Part shown: positions 7,357 through 9,630 of the stretch, in pieces
How the letters are laid out: each line of letters begins with the position of its first letter
Numbering within the stretch: position 1 is the first letter of the stretch
Assembly (NCBI GenBank): GCA_016735415.1
Contig: JAERRP010000682.1
Span: forward strand, 1 to 9,630
DNA length: 9,630 nt
Reading direction: 5' to 3'
From: Desulfobacterales bacterium
Lineage (GTDB): Bacteria; Desulfobacterota; Desulfobacteria; Desulfobacterales; UBA5852
Translations under genes and position numbers: made by a program
The notes under the pieces: generated by a model
Databases searched by the model: none
What the model saw: only the letters and a program-made list of their open reading frames with translations
Told to the model about the DNA's origin: nothing

Positions 7357-7396
7357 GCGTGCTATCGCCGAATCCGGCCGCGACGGGAGGAGTTTT

Positions 7397-7603
7397 ATGC
7401 CCCTTTACGAATATAAATGCCGCCACTGCAACACCGAGTTCGAATGCCTGGTGCTGTCATCACGGGAAAGCGAACCCGAATGCCCCTGCTGCCATAAAAA
7501 GGGCGTCGACAAACTGATGTCGGCCGGCAGCATCAGGCCCCGTGGCATCCCCACCGGCGCCGGTGGTTTTGCCCCACCCGCCTGTGCCCCCAGAGGCGGG
7601 TGA
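7397..7603 (+). CDS. FmdB-family small zinc-ribbon protein, intact metal site
   Basis: The 68-residue product opens MPLYEYKCRHC and carries both CxxC pairs (Cys8/Cys11 and Cys29/Cys32, the latter in ECPCCHKK), so a four-cysteine zinc site is complete. The later 'KLMSAGSIRPRG' segment matches the usual place of the FmdB tail, but the extension is Gly/Pro-rich and ends ACAPRGG. A strong ribosome site (GGGAGGAG, 5 nt before the ATG) fixes the start. It follows the other FmdB gene by 40 bp on the same strand. The two paralogs differ greatly outside the N-terminus, so this is an old pair, not a fresh duplication. The role is unknown; a regulatory or metal-handling function is only a family-level guess. 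Confidence 0.88.
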   Translation: MPLYEYKCRHCNTEFECLVLSSRESEPECPCCHKKGVDKLMSAGSIRPRGIPTGAGGFAPPACAPRGG

Positions 7604-7631
7604 AAGATTTGAATTCCCCTGGTCAGGGGAA
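7577..7631 (+). repeat. Two consecutive hairpins at the end of the second FmdB gene
   Basis: CCCGCCT (7577-7583) pairs with AGGCGGG (7594-7600), ending right at the TGA stop (7601-7603). A second hairpin follows: TTCCCCT (7614-7620), loop GGTC, AGGGGAA (7625-7631). Both stems are perfect over 7 bp. No T-tract follows, so they may slow decay or attenuate read-through into the next gene rather than terminate fully. Confidence 0.45.
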
Positions 7632-7731
7632 AATACGAACCCAAGGCTTCGCAAAGATGCCACGAGCGAAGGCTGCCACCCTTTTCTGATTTAAAACCTG
7701 CCCGAGCAAACCACCCAGCCGAGGTGCCGCC

Positions 7732-7968
7732 ATGAGCGAAATCCGCATGACCACCGAAATGCGAACCGATTACGATTGTGAAATCACCGGCTTGCCCGCG
7801 CAGCGCTGGGGCGAAGCGGTTTTCGCCATTGATGGCCAGGAACTGGCCATCGAGGTCAGCGTCGAAAAGGAAGTGATCGTGGCCGTGATGGCCGGTGAAG
7901 ACGCCATGTGGAAGGGTACCCTGGAAGGATTCAAACACCTGCTTCGCAGTGCCGTGGCCAAGGATTGA
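7732..7968 (+). CDS. Small acidic protein of unknown function
   Basis: This 78-residue open frame starts at an ATG preceded by GAGGTG (6 nt away). The product is soluble, acidic and without signal peptide or membrane helix. It contains one cysteine (Cys16, in DYDCEITGL) and a middle of alternating strand-like segments (AVFAIDGQELAIEVSVEKEVIVAVMAG), then a likely C-terminal helix (GTLEGFKHLLRSAVAKD). I do not recognise a family. It lies 128 bp after the second FmdB gene on the same strand and 69 bp before a strong terminator, so it is probably the last gene of that unit. The clear ribosome site and protein-like composition make it likely real. Confidence 0.65.
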   Translation: MSEIRMTTEMRTDYDCEITGLPAQRWGEAVFAIDGQELAIEVSVEKEVIVAVMAGEDAMWKGTLEGFKHLLRSAVAKD

Positions 7969-8037
7969 CCACGATTTAACGACCGTGCGCTTCGCTTTGA
8001 CAGACATCGTGAGGCCGTATCCGGAAACCATGGCCAT

Positions 8038-8070
8038 CGGGAAAGCAGCTGCTTTCCCGTTTCATTTGGT
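8038..8070 (+). terminator. Rho-independent terminator closing the FmdB block
   Basis: CGGGAAAGCAG (8038-8048) and CTGCTTTCCCG (8049-8059) form a perfect 22-nt palindrome; a few central bases would form the loop. On the plus strand it is followed by a T-rich stretch (TTTCATTTGG). No T-tract lies on the other side, so it serves the plus strand. The bases from about 8070 to 8170 show nothing else recognisable. Confidence 0.72.
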
Positions 8071-8170
8071 CTTGCCGCCATTCCTGTCGAAACTTTTTCC
8101 CTTCTTATCCCCCATAGTATGATTTTCACACCGCATCCATTTCGATAACGGCGGCGCTGCCCCCATTTTA

Positions 8171-8200
8171 TTGTTGACCGCATATTAAAAAAAATATAAC
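8171..8200 (+). promoter_or_regulatory. Probable promoter of the dehydrogenase/ThDP operon
   Basis: A -10-like TATAAC (8195-8200) lies 18 bp after TTGTTG (8171-8176) or 15 bp after the better -35 TTGACC (8174-8179), with an A-rich spacer. Neither pairing is perfect, but it is the only promoter-like block before the gene. A start near 8207 would give a leader of about 85 nt. Confidence 0.5.
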
Positions 8201-8209
8201 GATCATTTT

Positions 8210-8224
8210 TCGAGCGGTGCTCGA
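8210..8224. promoter_or_regulatory. Operator-like palindrome just downstream of the -10 box
   Basis: TCGAGC (8210-8215), GGT, GCTCGA (8219-8224) is a perfect 6+3+6 inverted repeat beginning about 10 bp after the -10 element, where a repressor would block transcription. No regulator gene is in the window to match it. It could also be a chance palindrome or leader hairpin. Confidence 0.4.
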
Positions 8225-8291
8225 TAATAGATTGAGAACCGTTTTGCCACATTCGAAAATCGTCCGGATATCATCGGGAGGAACCACAGTC

Positions 8292-9128
8292 ATGTATGAG
8301 GATTTAAAAGGAAAAACCGCTCTTATCACGGGAGCCGGCAAGAAAAGCGGCATAGGATTTGCCATTGCTGAGAATCTGGCGGCCTGCGGATGCCATCTCG
8401 TGTTAGCCGATCTCGGCACGGAAGGACAAGACGGCGGGATCGTGGCCGCCGGTTCGGCCACGGAAATGGAAAAAAACGCGGCCGACTTAAAATTGCGCTT
8501 CGACATTCGCGCCCTGTCCGTCAGCGTCGATGTGACCTCCAACGCTTCGATCCGGAAAATGGTGGCGGCCGTCTCCTCCCACTTCGAGCGCATCGACATT
8601 CTCTGCAATAATGCCGGGGCGGTTTTCGGGGTGCCCAATGCCGTTCACACTTATCCCGAGGCGGACTGGATGAAAACCATCGATGTCAACCTCCACGGCG
8701 TTTTCCGTGTTACCCGGGCCCTTCTCCCGCTGATGCTCGGCCAACCGGCCGGCATCATCAACACCGCCTCCCGGGGCGGCAAGGTGCCGCCGCTCTTTAA
8801 CGGGGCCTACGCGGTGGCCAAAGCCGGCGTCATCATGCTCACCAAGGTCATGGCCAAAGAACTTGCCGGAGTCGGTTTCCGGGTCAATGCGGTCTGCCCG
8901 GGTCAGATTCAGACCGATCTGGAAGACTGGCGCGCGCCCCTTGAAGCCGAATTCAGGGGACAGACCGTCGAAGAACGCAATGAAGCCATGCGCCGCACTA
9001 TACCGCTCAACCGTGTCGGAACACCCGATGAAGTGGGCAAACTGGTGGCCTTTCTGGCATCGGAAGCCTCCGCCTACATCACAGGCCAGGCCATTAACGT
9101 CACCGGTGGACAGTTGATGGAAATATAG
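8292..9128 (+). CDS. Short-chain dehydrogenase/reductase (SDR), NAD-type
   Basis: The 278-residue protein is a classical SDR. The cofactor motif is TGAGKKSGIG (13-22), two residues longer than the usual TGxxxGxG. Asp40 at the end of beta-2 (LVLAD) suggests NAD rather than NADP. NNAG lies at 106-109, and the catalytic set is Asn133, Ser160, Tyr173 and Lys177 (YAVAK). The C-terminal VCPGQIQTDL and NVTGGQ motifs are also standard. The ATG at 8292 is chosen over an upstream in-frame ATG at 8217 because a GGGAGGA ribosome site precedes it by 9 nt and it starts just before beta-1. The reaction would be oxidation of an alcohol or reduction of a ketone, substrate not deducible. It lies 49 bp upstream of a ThDP enzyme, so it may act on the product or substrate of that lyase (inference). 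Confidence 0.93.
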   Translation: MYEDLKGKTALITGAGKKSGIGFAIAENLAACGCHLVLADLGTEGQDGGIVAAGSATEMEKNAADLKLRFDIRALSVSVDVTSNASIRKMVAAVSSHFERIDILCNNAGAVFGVPNAVHTYPEADWMKTIDVNLHGVFRVTRALLPLMLGQPAGIINTASRGGKVPPLFNGAYAVAKAGVIMLTKVMAKELAGVGFRVNAVCPGQIQTDLEDWRAPLEAEFRGQTVEERNEAMRRTIPLNRVGTPDEVGKLVAFLASEASAYITGQAINVTGGQLMEI

Positions 9129-9177
9129 AACCATCAAACCGATCGGCAATACCTCAAACAACAAGGGAGAATCCCAT

Positions 9178-9630
9178 ATGGATACGATACAGGGTGGCCA
9201 GATCGTGGCCGAAGCGCTTCTGGAACGCGGGGTTGAATACATTTTTACCCTGAGCGGCGGCCACATTACGCCGATTTACCAATATCTCGAAAGCTCAAGC
9301 ATCCAATTGTTTGATACGCGCCACGCGCAGGCCGCCCTTTTCATGGCCGAAGCCTGGGGCAAGATGACCCGCCAACCGGGTGTGGCCATGGTCACGGCCG
9401 GCCCGGGTTTTACCAACGCCCTGACCGGGGTGGCCAGCGCCTATTTCTCCAATACGCCGCTGGTGATGATTTCCGGTTGCGTGGGACTGGACCACAGGGA
9501 AAAACTGGATTTACAGGACATGCGCCAGGCCCCGGTCATCGAACCGATGGTCAAGCGCGCTTTCGTCTGCCACAAGCCTGAGCGGGCCGCCGAATATGTG
9601 GACCTGGCCTTCCGTACCGCCGCCAGCGGT
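9178..9630 (+). CDS. ThDP-dependent decarboxylase/lyase-like enzyme (N-terminal part, runs off window)
   Basis: The first 151 residues form the N-terminal pyrimidine-binding domain of the acetolactate synthase / 2-hydroxyacyl-CoA lyase / oxalyl-CoA decarboxylase superfamily. Features are GGQIVAEALLERGVEYIFTLSGGHI (described here as residues 6-30), a DTRH-type segment (46-49), AEAWGKMT (58-64), and VTAGPGFTNALTGVASAY (72-89) with SNTPLVMISG (91-100). The usual Glu of the RHEQ motif is Ala here (Ala50, codon 9325-9327). That glutamate normally protonates N1' of ThDP. A good ribosome site (AAGGGAGA, 9 nt) precedes the ATG, and the gene follows the SDR by 49 bp, so they form an operon. The C-terminal ThDP/Mg-binding half (GDG...N) is outside the window, so a specific reaction cannot be named. 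Confidence 0.88.
   Translation, partial: MDTIQGGQIVAEALLERGVEYIFTLSGGHITPIYQYLESSSIQLFDTRHAQAALFMAEAWGKMTRQPGVAMVTAGPGFTNALTGVASAYFSNTPLVMISGCVGLDHREKLDLQDMRQAPVIEPMVKRAFVCHKPERAAEYVDLAFRTAASG

Noticed and set aside
8487..9266. 259-codon minus-strand open frame across the SDR gene and into the ThDP gene
   Set aside because: Antisense shadow of two clear enzyme genes.

Overview
The window looks like chromosomal DNA of a Gram-negative, probably anaerobic bacterium, most plausibly a delta-proteobacterium of the Desulfobacterota (Desulfobacteraceae-like). The clues are a large AsmA-type envelope protein, an outer-membrane-type lipoprotein, a sigma-54 activator with a GAF sensor, small FmdB zinc-ribbon proteins, and a short-chain dehydrogenase next to a thiamin-diphosphate (ThDP) enzyme. 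The taxonomic placement is inference from gene style, not from a marker gene. There are no rRNA, tRNA, CRISPR, IS or phage genes.

Layout. Positions 1-4301 are minus-strand envelope genes: a 1226-residue AsmA/YhdP-like protein (621-4301), then a membrane-anchored coiled-coil protein that runs into a LysM domain at the window edge (1-501, partial). Positions 4302-4793 are mostly non-coding and hold a possible leader/promoter for the AsmA-like gene and a strong rho-independent terminator (4661-4707). That terminator ends a small minus-strand lipoprotein gene (4794-5087). The lipoprotein gene is divergent from a plus-strand sigma-54-dependent activator (GAF-AAA+-Fis HTH, 5286-6836). The 198-bp AT-rich gap between them carries a near-consensus sigma-70 promoter for the activator, a -24/-12-like element facing the lipoprotein, and a widely spaced inverted repeat between or overlapping them. 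This looks like a self-contained regulatory switch.

Positions 7094-7968 hold three very small plus-strand genes behind a good sigma-70 promoter: two FmdB-family zinc-ribbon proteins in tandem (the first lacks one metal-ligand cysteine) and a 78-residue protein of unknown function. A perfect 22-nt palindrome followed by a T-rich stretch (from 8038) closes this block. A new transcription unit starts near 8171, with a promoter-like element and a 15-nt operator-like palindrome. It encodes an NAD-type short-chain dehydrogenase (8292-9128) and, 49 bp later, a ThDP-dependent decarboxylase/lyase-like enzyme cut by the window end (9178-9630). The ThDP protein carries alanine where this superfamily almost always has its cofactor-activating glutamate.

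The best candidates for something new are the activator/lipoprotein switch and the ThDP enzyme without the catalytic glutamate paired with a dehydrogenase. Neither is proven by sequence alone.
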